DNA from: Sipunculus nudus
Lineage: Eukaryota; Annelida; Sipuncula; Golfingiida; Sipunculidae
Assembly: GCA_026874595.1 (NCBI GenBank)
Contig: CM049315.1
Location: 79,376,065-79,440,064, forward strand
Direction of reading: 5' to 3'
Length of the DNA: 64,000 nt
This document shows, in pieces, positions 1 through 13,435 of this stretch (its first letter is position 1; each line of letters starts with the position of its first letter). Both the position numbers and the translations under genes were made by a program. Below the pieces are notes generated by a model. That model was not told the origin of the DNA. It saw only the letters and a list, made by a program, of their open reading frames with translations, and did not search any database.

Positions 1-790
1 AGTACCCTAGCCTAAAGGGACCTGCCTACCCCCTTAGTACCCTACCCTAAAGGGACCTGCCTACCGACTAAGTACCCTACCCTAAAGGGACCTGCCTACC
101 CACTAAGTACCCTACCTTAAAGGGACTAGCCTACCCACTAAGTACCCTACCCTAAAGGGACCTTCCTACCCACTAAGTACCCTAGCCTAAAGGGACCTGG
201 CTACCCACTAAGTACCGTACCCTAAAGGGACCTGCCTACCGACTAAGTACCGTACCCTAAAGGGACCTGCCTAACCACTAAGTACCTTACCCTAAAGGGA
301 CCTGCCTACCAACTAAGTACCCTAGCCTAAAAGACCTACCTACCTACTAAGTACCCTACCCTGAAGAGACCTATCTACAGTCTAAGTACCCTAGCCTAAA
401 GGGACCTTCCTACCATTTACGTACACTAGCCTAAATGGACCTGCCTACCGACTAAGTACCCTACCCTATAGGGACCTGACTACCCACTAAGTACCCTACC
501 CTGAAGGGACCTGCCTACCAACTAAGTACCCTAGCCTAAAAGACCTACCTACCTACTAAGTACCCTACCCTAAAGAGACCTATCTACAGTCTAAGTACCC
601 TAGCCTAAGGGGACCTTCCTACCATTTACGTACACTAGCCTAAATGGACCTGCCTTCCGACTAAGTACCCTACCCTATATCGACCTGCCAACCGACTAAG
701 TACCCTACCCTATAGGGACCTGCCTACCGACTAAGTACCCTAGCCTTAAGGGACCTGCCTCCCGACTAAGTACCCTATCTTAAAGTTCCT

Positions 791-839
791 CCAGGGTAGG
801 GTACTTAGCTGGTTGGCAGGTCCTTTAGGGTAAGGTACT
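791..839 (-). repeat. Inverted satellite block (representative of the full-length copies)
   Basis: The 49 bp from CCAGGGTAGGGTACTTAG to TTTAGGGTAAGGTACT are the reverse complement of about 1.4 monomers set in an otherwise forward array. The left junction is marked by the non-satellite-like AAAGTTCCTCC and the right junction by GCCTGCCGACGAAG. Forward GTACCCTATCT just upstream can pair with the inverted AGGGTAGGGTAC, so each block could form a hairpin. The copies share the same junction bases, so one inversion event was amplified rather than recurring. The copy at 11342 and its descendants (28183, 41555, 47310, 57273, 63867) read GTACATTGCTGG instead of GTACTTAGCTGG. Confidence 0.9.
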
Positions 840-1221
840 GCCTGCCGACGAAGTACCCAACCTCAGAGGACCAGCCTACCGACTAAGTTCCTTACCATAG
901 AGGACCTGCTTTCCAATTAAGTACCCTAACCTAAAGGGACCTGCCTACCCACTAAGAACCCTACCCTAAAGGGACCTGCCTACCAACTAAGTACCCTACC
1001 CTAAAGAGACCTATCTACAGTCTAAGTACCCTAGCCTAAGGGGACCTTCCTACCATTTACATACACTAGCCTAAATGGACCTGCCTACCGACTAAGTACC
1101 CTACCCTATAGGGACCTGCCTACCGACTAAGTACGCTTCCCTATAGGGACCTGCCTACCGACTAAGTACCCTGGCCTAAAGGGACCTACCTCCCGACTAA
1201 GTACCCTATCTTAAAGTTCCT

Positions 1222-1240
1222 CCAGGGTTGGGTAGCTTAC
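1222..1240 (-). repeat. Truncated inverted satellite block
   Basis: Same left junction as the 49-bp blocks (TTCCTCCAGGG), but only about 19 bp of inverted sequence (CCAGGGTTGGGTAGCTTAC) before the forward array resumes at AGACTAAGTACC. A second copy lies at 2619-2637. It looks like a deletion derivative of the full block. Confidence 0.8.
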
Positions 1241-2618
1241 AGACTAAGTACCCTACCCTAAAGGGACCTGCCTACCGACTAAGTACCCTACCCTATAGGG
1301 ACCTGCCTACCGACTAAGTACCCTGGCCTAAAGGGACCTGCCTGCCGACTAAGTACCCTATCTTAAAGTTCCTCCAGGGTAGGGTACTTAGCTGGTTGGC
1401 AGGTCCTTTAGGGTAGGGTATTGCCTGCCGACGAAGTACCCTTCTTAGAGGACCAGCCTACCGACTAAGTACCCTTTCCAAAAGGGACCTGCCTACCCAC
1501 TATGTTCGCTAGCCAAAATGGACCTGCTAACCCACTAAGTACCCTAGCCTAAAGGGACCTGCCTACGGACTAAGTACCCTTCTCTAAAGGGTCCTGCCTA
1601 CCGACTAAGTACCCTTTCCAAAAGGGACCTGCCTACCGACTAAGTACCCTACCCTAAAGTGATCTGCCTACCGACTAAGTACCCTACCCTAAAGGGACCT
1701 GCCTACCCATTAAGTACCCTAGCCTAAATGGACCTGCCTACCCACTAAGTACCCTATCCTTAAGGGACCTGTCTTCCGACTAAGTACCCTACCTTAAAGG
1801 GACCTGCCTACCCACTAAGTACCCTAGCCTAAAGGGACTACCCTACCCACTAAGTACCCTAGCCTAAAGGGACCTGCCTACCCCTTAGTACCCTACCCTG
1901 AAGGGACCTGCCTACCAACTAAGTACCTTAGCCTAAAAGACCTACCTACCTACTAAGTACCCTACCCTAAAGAGACCTATCTACAGTCTAAGTACCCTAG
2001 CCTAAGGGGACCTTCCTACCATTTACGTACACTAGCCTAAATGGACCTGCCTACCGACTAAGTACCCTACCCTATATCGACCTGCCAACCGACTAAGTAC
2101 CCTACGCTATAGGGACCTGCCTACCGACTAATTACCCTAGCCTAAAGGGACCTGCCTCCCGACTAAGTACCCTATCTTAAAGTTCCTCCAGGGTAGGGTA
2201 CTTAGCTGGTTGGCAGGTCCTTTAGGGTAAGGTACTGCCTGCCGACGAAGTACCCTACCTCAGAGGACCAGCCTACCGACTAAGTTCCTTACCATAGAGG
2301 ACCTGCCTTCCCATTAAGTACCCTAACCTAAAGGGACCTGCCTACCCACTAAGAACCCTACCCTAAAGGGACCTGCCTACCAACTAAGTACCCTACCCTA
2401 AAGAGACCTATCTACAGTCTAAGTACCCTAGCCTAAGGGGACCTTCCTACCATTTACATACACTAGCCTAAATGGACCTGCCTACCGACTAAGTACCCTA
2501 CCCTATAGGGACCTGCCTACCGATTAAGTACGCTACCCTATAGGGACCTGCCTACCGACTAAGTACCCTGGCCTAAAGGGACCTGCCTCCCGACTAAGTA
2601 CCCTATCTTAAAGTTCCT

Positions 2619-2637
2619 CCAGGGTAGGGTAGCTTAC
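2619..2637 (-). repeat. Truncated inverted satellite block, second copy
   Basis: Reads CCAGGGTAGGGTAGCTTAC and shares the downstream junction AGACTAAGTACC with the copy at 1222. It lies about 1.4 kb away within a similar local monomer order, so the two are copies of one event. Confidence 0.8.
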
Positions 2638-5270
2638 AGACTAAGTACCCTACCCTAAAGGGACCTGCCTACCGACTAAGTACCATACCCTATAGGGACC
2701 TGCCTACTGACTAAGTACCCTGGCCTAAAGGGACCTGCCTGCCGACTAAGTACCCTATCTTAAAGTTCCTCCAGGGTAGGGTACTTAGCTGGTTGGCAGG
2801 TCCTTTAGGGTAGGGTATTGCCTGCCGACGAAGTACCCTTCTTAGAGGACCAGCCTACCGACTAAGTTCCTTACCTTGGAGGACCTGCCTACCCACTAAG
2901 TTCGTTAACCAAAATGGACCTGCTAACCCACTAAGTACCCTAGCCTAAAGGGACCTGCCTACGGACTAAGTACCCTTCTCTAAAGGGTCCTGCCTACCGA
3001 CTAAGTACCCTTCCCAAAAGGGACCTGCCTACCGACTAAGTACCCTACCCTAAAGTGACCTGCCTACCGACTATGTACCCTAGCCTTAAGGGACCTGCCT
3101 ACCGACTAAGTACCCTATCTAAAGGGTCCTGGCTACCGACTAAGTACCCTACCCTAAAGGGACCTGCCTACCGACTTAGTACCCTACCCTAAAGTGACCT
3201 GCCTACCGACTAAATACCCTACCCTAAAGGGACCTTCCAACCGACTAAGTACCCTACCCTAAAGGGACCTGCCTACCCACTAAGTACCCTAGAATAAAAG
3301 GACCTGCCTACTGACTAAGTACCCTAGCCTAAAAGACCTACCTACCGACTAAGTACCCTACCCTAAAGGGACTAGCCTACGGACTAAGTACCGTACCCTA
3401 AAGGGACCTGCCTACCCACTAAGTACCCTACCCTAAAGGGACCTGCCTACCAACTAAGTACCCTACCCTAAAGAGACCTATCTACAGTCTAAGTACCCTA
3501 GCCTAAGGGGACCTTCCTACCATTTACATACACTAGCCTAAATGGACCTGCCTACCGACTAAGTACCCTACCCTATAGGGACCTGCCTACCGACTAAGTA
3601 CCCTACCCTATAGGGACCTGCCTACCGACTAAGTACCCTGGCCTAAAGGGACCTGCCTGCCGACTAAGTACCCTATCTTAAAGTTCCTCCAGGGTAGGGT
3701 ACTTAGCTGGCTGGCATATCCTTTAGGGTAGGGTACTGCCTGCCGACGAAGTACCCTACCTTAGAGGACCAGCCTACAGACTAAGTTCCTTACCCTAGAG
3801 GACCTGCCTACCCACTATGTTCGCTAGCCTAAAGGGACCTGCCTACCCACTAAGTACCCTAGCCTAAATGGACCTGCCAACCCACTAAGTACCCTAGCCT
3901 AAAGGGACCTGCCAACGGACTAAGTACCCTTCTCTAAAGGGTCCTGCCTACCGACTAAGTACCCTTCCCTTAAGGGACCTGCCTACCAACTAAGTACCCT
4001 ACCCTAAAGTGATCTGCCTACCGACTAAGTACCCTACCCTAAAGGGACCTGCCTACCCATTAAGTACCCTAGCCTAAATGTACCTGCCTACCCACTAAGT
4101 ACCCTATCCTTAAGGGACCTGTCTACCGACTAAGTACCCTACCTTAAAGGGACCTGCCTACCCACCAAGTACCCTTGCCTAAAGGGACTAGCCTACCCAC
4201 TAAGTACCCTAGCCTAAAGGGACCTGCCTACCCCCTTAGTACCCTACCCTAAAGGGACCTGCCTACCGACTAAGGACCCTACCCTAAAGTGACCTGCCTA
4301 CCGACTATGTACCCTAGCCTTAAGGGACCTGCCTACCGACTAAGTACCGTTCTCTAAATGGTCCTGGCTACCGACTAAGTACCCTACCCTAAAGGGACCT
4401 GCCTACCGACTTAGTACCCTACCCTAAAGTGACCTGCTTACCGACTAAGTACCCTACCCTAAAGGGACCTTCCAACCGACTAAGTACCCTACCCTATAGG
4501 GACCTGCCTACCCACTAAGTACCCTAGCCTAAATAGACCGTCCTACCATTTACGTACACTAGCCTAAATGGACCTGCCTACCGACTAAGTACCCTACCAT
4601 ATAGGGACCTGCCTACCGACTAAGTACCCTACCCTATAGGGACCTGCCTACTGAATAAGTAACCTGGCCTAAAGGGACCTGCCTGCCGACTAAGTACCCT
4701 ATCTTAAAGTTCCTCCAGGGTAGGGTACTTAGCTGGTTGCCAGGTCCTTTAGGGTAGGGTACTGCCTGCCGACGAAGTGCCCTACCTTAGAGGACCAGCC
4801 TACCGACTAAGTTCCTTACCCTAGAATACCTGCCTACCGACTATGTACCGTACCCGAAAGGGACCTGCCTACCCACTAAGTACCCTACCCTAAAGGGACC
4901 TGCCTACCAACTAAGTACCCTACCTTAAAGAGACCTATCTACAGTCTAAGTACCCTAGCCTAAGGGGACCTTCCTACCATTTACATACACTAGCCTAAAT
5001 GGACCTGCCTACCGACTAAGTACCCTATCCTATAGGGACCTGCCTACTGACTAAGTACCCTACCCTATAGGGACCTGCCTACCGACTAAGTACCCTGGCC
5101 TAAAGGGACCTGCCTGCCGACTAAGTACCCTATCTTAAAGTTCCTCCAGGGTAGGGTACTTAGCTGGTTGGCAGGTCCTTTAGGGTAGGGTACTGCCTGC
5201 CGACGAAGTACCCTACCTTAGAGGACCAGCCTACCGACTAAGTTCCTTACCCTAGAGGACCTGCCTACCC

Positions 5271-8200
5271 ACTATGTTCGCTAGCCTAAAGGGACCTGCC
5301 TACCCACTAAGTACCCTAGCCTAAATGGACCTGCCAACCCACTAAGTACCCTAGCCTAAAGGGACCTGCCTACGGACTAAGTACCCTTCTCTAAAGGGTC
5401 CTACCTACCGACTAAGTACCCTACCCTATAGGGACCTGCCTACCCACTAAGTAACCTACCCTGAAAGGACCTGTCTACCGACTAAGTACCCTACCTTAAA
5501 GTGATCTGCCTACCCATTAAGTACCCTAGCCTAAATGGACCTGCCTACCCACTAAGTACCCTAGCCTAAAGGGACTAGCCTACCCACTAAGTACCCTAGC
5601 CTAAAGGGACCTGCCTACCCCCTTAGTACCCTACCCTAAAGGGACCTGCCTACCGACTAAGTACCCTACCCTATAGGGATCTGCCTACCCACTAAGTAAC
5701 CTACCCTGAAAGGACCTGCCTACCAACTAAGTACCCTAGCCTAAAAGACCTACCTACCTACTAAGTACCCTACCCTAAAGAGACCTATCTACAGTCTAAG
5801 TACCCTAGCCTAAGGGGACCTTCCTACCATTTACGTACACTAGCCTAAATGGACCTGCCTACCGACTAAGTACCCTACCCTATATCGACCTGCCAACCGA
5901 TTAAGTACCCTACCCTATAGGGACCTGCCTACCGACTAAGTACCCTAGCCTAAAGGGACCTGCCTCCCGACTAAGTACCCTATCTTAAAGTTCCTCCAGG
6001 GTAGGGTACTTAGCTGGTTGGCAGGTCCTTTAGGGTAAGGTACTGCCTGCCGACGAAGTACCCTACCTCAGAGGACCAGCCTACCGACTAAGTTCCTTAC
6101 CATAGAGGACCTGCCTTCCCATTAAGTACCCTAACCTAAAGGGACCTGCCTACCCACTAAGAACCCTACCCTAAAGGGACCTGCCTACCGACTAAGTACC
6201 CTACCCTAAAGGGACCTGCCTACCCATTAAGTACCCTACCCTAAAGTGACCTGCCTACCGACTAAGTACCCTACCCTAAAGGGACCTGCCTACCGACTAA
6301 GTACCCTACCCTAAAGGGACCTGCCTACCCATTAAGTACCCTAGCCTAAATGGACCTGCCTACCCACTAAGTACCCTAGCCTTAAGGGACCTGCCTACCC
6401 ACTAAGTACCCTACCCTAAAGGGACTAGCCTACCCACTAAGTACCCTAGCCTAAAGGGACATGCCTACCCCCTTAGTACCCTACCCTAAAGGGACCTGCC
6501 TACCGACTAAGTACCCTACCCTAAAGGGACCTGCCTACCCACTAAGTACCGTACCCTAAAGGGACCTGCTTACCCACTAAGTACCCCACCCTAAAGGGAC
6601 CTGCCTACCAACTCAGTACCCTAGCCTAAAAGACCTACCTACCTACTAAGTACCCTACCCTAAAGAGACCTATCTACAGTCTAAGTACCCTAGCCTAAGG
6701 GGACCTTCCTACCATTTACGTACACTAGCCTAAATGGACCTGCCTACCGAATAAGTACCCTACCCTATAGGGACCTGCCTACCGACTAAGTATCCTACCC
6801 CATAGGGATTTGCCTACCGACTAAGTACCCTGGCCTAAAGGGACCTGCCTGCCGACTAAGTACCCTATCTTAAAGTTCCTCCAGGGTAGGGTACTTAGCT
6901 GGTTGGCAGGTCCTTTAGGGTAGGGTACTGCCTGCCGACGAAGTACCCTACCTTAGAGGACCAGCCTACCGACTAAGTTCCTTACCCTAGAGGACCTGCC
7001 TACCCACTATGTTCGCTAGCCTAAAGGGACCTGCCTACCCACTAAGTACCCTAGCCTAAATGGACCTGCCAACCCACTAAGTACCCTAGCCTAAAGGGAC
7101 CTGCCTACGGACTAAGTACCCTTCTCTAAAGGGTCCTACCTACCGACTAAGTACCCTACCCTATAGGGACCTGCCTACCCACTAAGTAACCTACCCTGAA
7201 AGGACCTGTCTACCGACTAAGTACCCTACCTTAAAGTGATCTGCCTACCCATTAAGTACCCTAGCCTAAATGGACCTGCCTACCCACTAAGTACCCTATC
7301 CTTAAGGGACCTGTCTACCGACTAAGTACCCTACCTTAAAGGGACCTGCCTACCCACTAAGTACCCTAGCCTAAAGGGACTAGCCTACCCACTAAGTACC
7401 CTAGCCTAAAGGGACCTGCCTACCCCCTTAGTACCCTACCCTAAAGGGACCTGCCTACCGACTAAGTACCCTACCCTATAGGGATCTGCCTACCCACTAA
7501 GTAACCTACCCTGAAAGGACCTGCCTACCAACTAAGTACCCTAGCCTAAAAGACCTACCTACCTACTAAGTACCCTACCCTAAAGAGACCTATCTACAGT
7601 CTAAGTACCCTAGCCTAAGGGGACCTTCCTACCATTTACGTACACTAGCCTAAATGGACCTGCCTACCGACTAAGTACCCTACCCTATATCGACCTGCCA
7701 ACCGATTAAGTACCCTACCCTATAGGGACCTGCCTACCGACTAAGTACCCTAGCCTAAAGGGACCTGCCTCCCGACTAAGTACCCTATCTTAAAGTTCCT
7801 CCAGGGTAGGGTACTTAGCTGGTTGGCAGGTCCTTTAGGGTAAGGTACTGCCTGCCGACGAAGTACCCTACCTCAGAGGACCAGCCTACCGACTAAGTTC
7901 CTTACCATAGAGGACCTGCCTTCCCATTAAGTACCCTAACCTAAAGGGACCTGCCTACCCACTAAGAACCCTACCCTAAAGGGACCTGCCTACCGACTAA
8001 GTACCCTACCCTAAAGGGACCTGCCTACCCATTAAGTACCCTACCCTAAAGTGACCTGCCTACCGACTAAGTACCCTACCCTAAAGGGACCTGCCTACCG
8101 ACTAAGTACCCTACCCTAAAGGGACCTGCCTACCCATTAAGTACCCTAGCCTAAATGGACCTGCCTACCCACTAAGTACCCTAGCCTTAAGGGACCTGCC

Positions 8201-8810
8201 TACCCACTAAGTACCCTACCCTAAAGGGACTAGCCTACCCACTAAGTACCCTAGCCTAAAGGGACATGCCTACCCCCTTAGTACCCTACCCTAAAGGGAC
8301 CTGCCTACCGACTAAGTACCCTACCCTAAAGGGACCTGCCTACCCACTAAGTACCGTACCCTAAAGGGACCTGCTTACCCACTAAGTACCCCACCCTAAA
8401 GGGACCTGCCTACCAACTCAGTACCCTAGCCTAAAAGACCTACCTACCTACTAAGTACCCTACCCTAAAGAGACCTATCTACAGTCTAAGTACCCTAGCC
8501 TAAGGGGACCTTCCTACCATTTACGTACACTAGCCTAAATGGACCTGCCTACCGAATAAGTACCCTACCCTATAGGGACCTGCCTACCGACTAAGTATCC
8601 TACCCCATAGGGATTTGCCTACCGACTAAGTACCCTGGCCTAAAGGGACCTGCCTGCCGACTAAGTACCCTATCTTAAAGTTCCTCCAGGGTAGGGTACT
8701 TAGCTGGTTGGCAGGTCCTTTAGGGTAGGGTACTGCCTGCCGACGAAGTACCCTACCTTGGAAGACCAGCCTACCGACTAAGTTCCTTACCCTAGAGGAC
8801 CTGCCTACCC
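5271..8810. repeat. Two successive ~1.74-1.8 kb higher-order units inside S0
   Basis: The marker ACTATGTTCGCTAGCC recurs at 5271, 7006 and about 8811, with the same ordered series of variant monomers between. The first unit is 1735 bp; the second is 1805 bp, the extra 70 bp being two monomers inserted at about 7290-7360 (CCTATCCTTAAGGG and the following unit). Each unit contains two inverted blocks, so it is a dimer of the roughly 0.9-kb sub-unit. Confidence 0.85.
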
Positions 8811-11800
8811 ACTATGTTCGCTAGCCTAAAGGGACCTGCCGACCCACTAAGTACCCTAGCCTAAAGGGACCTGCCTACGGACTAAGTACCCTTCTATAAA
8901 GGGTCCTGCCTACCGACTAAGTACCCTTCCCTAAAGGGACCTGCCTACCGACTAAGTACCCTACCCTAAAGTGATCTGCCTACCGACTAAGTACCCTACC
9001 CTAAAGTGATCTGCCTACCGACTAAGTACCCTACCCTACAGGGGCCTGCCTACCCATTAAGTACCCTAGCCTAAATGGACCTGCTTACCCACTAAGTACC
9101 CTAGCACTAAGGGACCTATCTATCGACTAAGTACCCTACCTTAAAGGGACCTGCCTACCCACTAAGTACCCTAGACTAAAGGGACTAGCCTACCCACTAA
9201 GTACCCTACCCTAAAGGGACCTGCCTACCGACTAAGTACCGTACCCTAAAGGGACCTGCCTACCCACTAAGTACCCTACCCTAAAGGGACCTGCCTACCA
9301 ACTAAGTACCCTACCCTAAAGAGACCTATCTACAGTCTAAGTACCCTAGCCTAAGGGGTCCTTCCTACCATTTACATACACTAGCCTAAATGGACCTGCC
9401 TACCGACTAAGTACCCTACCCTATAGGGACCTGCCTACTGACTAAGTACCCTACCCTGTAGGGACCTGCCTACCGACTAAGTACCCTGGCCTAAAGGGAC
9501 CTGCCTGCCGAATAAGTACCCTATCTTAAAGTTCCTCCAGGGTAGGGTACTTAGCTGGTTGGCAGGTCCTTTAGGGTAGGGTACTGCCTGCCGACGAAGT
9601 ACCCTACCTTAGAGGACCAGCCTACCGACTAAGTTCCTTACCCTAGAGGATATGCCTACCCACTATGTTCGCTAGTCTAAAGGGACCTGCCTACCCACTA
9701 AGTACCCTAGCCTAAATGGACCTGCCAACCCACTAAGTACCCTAGACTAAAGGGACCTGCCTACGGACTAAGTACCCTTCTCTAAAGGGTCCTACCTACC
9801 GACTAAGTACCCTTCCCTTAAGGGACCTGCCTACCGACTAAGTACCCTACCCTAAAGTGATCTGCCTACCGACTAAGTACCCTACCCTAAAGTGATCTGC
9901 CTACCCATTAAGTACCCTAGCCTAAATGGACCTGCATACCCACTAAGTACCCTATCCTTAAGGGACCTGTCTACCGACTAAGTACCCTACCTTAAAGGGA
10001 CCTGCCTACCCACTAAGTACCCTAGCCTAAAGGGACTAGCCTACCCACTAAGTACCCTAGCCTAAAGGGACATGCCTACCCCCTTAGTACCCTACCCTAA
10101 AGGGACCTGCCTACCGACTAAGTACCCTACCCTAAAGGGACCTGCCTACCCACTAAGTACCCTACCCTGAAGGGACCTGCCTACCAACTAAGTACCCTAG
10201 CCTAAAAGACCTACCTACCTACTAAGTACCCTACCCTAAAGAGACCTATCTACAGTCTAAGTACCCTAGCCTAAGGGGACCTTCCTACCATTTACGTACA
10301 CTAGCCTAAATGGACCTGCCTACCGACTTAGTACCCTACCCTATATCGACCTGCCAACCGACTAAGTACCCTACCCTATAGGGACCTGCCTACCGACTAA
10401 GTACCCTAGCCTAAAGGGACCTGCCTCCCGACTAAGTACCCTATCTTAAAGTTCCTCCAGGGTAAGGTACTTAGCTGGTTGGCAGGTCCTTTAGGGTAAG
10501 GTACTGCCTGCCGACGAAGTACCCTACCTCAGAGGACCAGCCTACCGACTAAGTTCCTTACCATAGAGGACCTGCCTTCCCATTAAGTACCCTAACCTAA
10601 AGGGACCTGCCTACCCACTAAGAACCCTACCCTAAAGGGACATGCCTACCGACTAAGTACCCTACCCTAAAGGGACCTGCCTACCCATTAAGTACCCTAC
10701 CCTAAAGTGACCTGCCTACCGACTAAGTACCCTACCCTAAAGGGTCCTGCCTACCGACTAAGTACCCTACCCTAAAGGGACCTGCCTACCCATTAAGTAC
10801 CCTAGCCTAAATGGACCTGCCTACCCACTAAGTACCCTAGCCTTAAGGGACCTGCCTACCTACTAAGTACCCTACCCTAAAGGGACTAGCCTACCCACTA
10901 AGTACCCTAGCCTAAAGGGACATGCCTACCCCCTTAGTACCCTACCCTAAAGGGACCTGCCTACCGACTTAGTACCCTACCCTAAAGGGACCTGCCTACC
11001 CACTAAGTACCGTACCCTAAAGGGACCTGCCTACCCACTAAGTACCCCACCCTAAAGGGACCTGCCTACCAACTCAGTACCCTAGCCTAAAAGACCTACC
11101 TACCTACTAAGTACCCTACCCTAAAGAGACCTATCTACAGTCTAAGTACCCTAGCCTAAGGGGACCTTCCTACCATTTACGTACACTAGCCTAAATGGAC
11201 CTGCCTACCGAATAAGTACCCTACCCTATAGGGACCTGCCTACCGACTAAGTATCCTACCCTATAGGGACTTGCCTACCGACTAAGTACCCTGGCCTAAA
11301 GGGACCTGCCTGCCGACTAAGTACCCTATCTTAAAGTTCCTCCAGGGTAGGGTACATTGCTGGTTGGCAGGTCCTTTAGGGTAGGGTACTGCCTGCCGAT
11401 GAAGTACCCTACCTTGGAAGACCAGCCTACCGACTAAGTTCCTTACCCTAGAGGACCTGCCTACCCACTATGTTCGCTAGCCTAAAGGGACCTGCCTACC
11501 CACTAAGTACCCTAGCCTAAATGGACCTGCCAACCCACTAAGTACCCTAGCCTAAAGGGACCTGCCTACGGACTAAGTACCCTTCTATAAAGGGTCCTGC
11601 CTACCGACTAAGTACCCTTCCCTAAAGGGACCTGCCTACCGACTAAGTACCCTACCCTAAAGTGATCTGCCTACCGACTAAGTACCCTACCCTAAAGGGA
11701 CCTGCCTACCCATTAAGTACCCTAGCCTAAATGGACCTGTTTACCCACTAAGTACCCTAGCACTAAGGGACCTGTCTATCGACTAAGTACCCTACCTTAA

Positions 11801-11959
11801 AGGGACCTGCCTACCCACTAAGTACCCTAGACTAAAGGGACTAGCCTACCCACTAAGTACCCTATCCTAAAGGGACCTGCCTACCGACTGAGTACCCTAC
11901 CCTAAAGTGAACTGCCTACCGACTAAGTACCCTACCCTAAAGTGATCTTCCTACCGACT

Positions 11960-13435
11960 AAGTACCCTAACCTAAAGGGACCTGCCTACCCATTAAGTAC
12001 CCTAGCCTAAATGGACCTGCCTACCCACTAAGTACCCTAGCCTTAAGGGACCTGTCTACCCACTGAGTACCCTAGCCTAAAGGGACCTGCCTAGCCACTA
12101 AGTTCCCTAGCCTAAAGGGACTAGCCTACCCACTAAGTACCCTAGCCTAAAGGGACCTGCCTACCCCCTTAGTACCCTACCCTAAAGGGATCTACCTACC
12201 GACTAAGTACCCTACCCTAAAGGGACCTGCCTACCCACTAAGTACCCTAGCCTAAAGGGACTAGCCTACCCACTAAGTACCCTAGCCTGAAGGGACCTGC
12301 CTACCCCCTTAGTACCCTACCCTAAAGAGACCTATCTACAGTCTAAGTACCCTAGCCTAAGGGGACCTTCCTACCATTTACGTACACTAGCCTAAATGGA
12401 CCTGCCCACCGACTAAGTACCCTACCCTATATCGACCTGCCTACCAACTAAGTACCCTACCCTAAAGGGACCTGCCAACCGACTAAGTACCCTACCCTAA
12501 AGGGACCTGCCTACAGACTAAGTACCTTACCCTAAAGGGACCTGCCTACCGACTAAGTACCCTAGCCTAAAGGGACCTGCCTACCCACTAAGTTCCCTAG
12601 CCTAAAGGGACCTGCCTACCGACTAAGTACCCTACCCTAAAGGGACCAGCTACCGACTAAGTACCCTACGCTAAAGGGACCTACCTACCGACTAAGTACC
12701 CTAACCTAAAGGGACCTGCCTACCCATTAAGTACCCTAGCCTAAATGGACCTGCCTACCCACTAAGTACCCTAGCCTTAAGGGACCTGTCTACCCACTGA
12801 GTACCCTAGCCTAAAGGGACCTGCCTAGCCACTAAGTTCCCTAGCCTAAAGGGACTAGCCTACCCACTAAGTACCCTAGCCTAAAGGGACCTGCCTACCC
12901 CCTTAGTACCCTACCCTAAAGGAACCTACCTACCGACTAAGTACCCTACCCTAAAGGGACCTGCCTACCCACTAAGTACCCTAGCCTAAAGGGACTAGCC
13001 TACCCACTAAGTACCCTAGCCTGAAGGGACCTGCCTACCCCCTTAGTACCCTACCCTAAAGAGACCTATCTACAGTCTAAGTACCCTAGCCTAAGGGGAC
13101 CTTCCTACCATTTACGTACACTAGCCTAAATGGACCTGCCCACCGACTAAGTACCCTACCCTATATCGACCTGCCTACCGACTAAGTACCCTACCCTAAA
13201 GGGACCTGCCAACCGACTAAGTACCCTACCCTAAAGGGACCTGCCTACAGACTAAGTACCTTACCCTAAAGGGACCTGCCTACCGACTAAGTACCCTAGC
13301 CTAAAGGGACCTACCTACCCACTAAGTTCCCTAGCCTAAAGGGACCTGCCTACCGACTAAGTACCCTACCCTAAAGGGACCTGCTACCGACTAAGTACCC
13401 TACGCTAAAGGGACCTACCTACCGACTAAGTAGCC
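11960..13435. repeat. 734-bp tandem duplication inside the satellite
   Basis: Variant monomers recur with an offset of 734 bp: CTAACCTAAAGGG at 11967 and 12701, and GTACCCTACGCTAAAGGG at 12661 and 13395. 734 is 21 monomers minus one base; the missing base is in a shared short monomer reading GGGACC-GCTACCGAC. The same pair is present in S3 (about 28800-30275), S7 (about 47935-49400) and S9 (about 57900-59360), but is reduced in S6. Confidence 0.85.
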
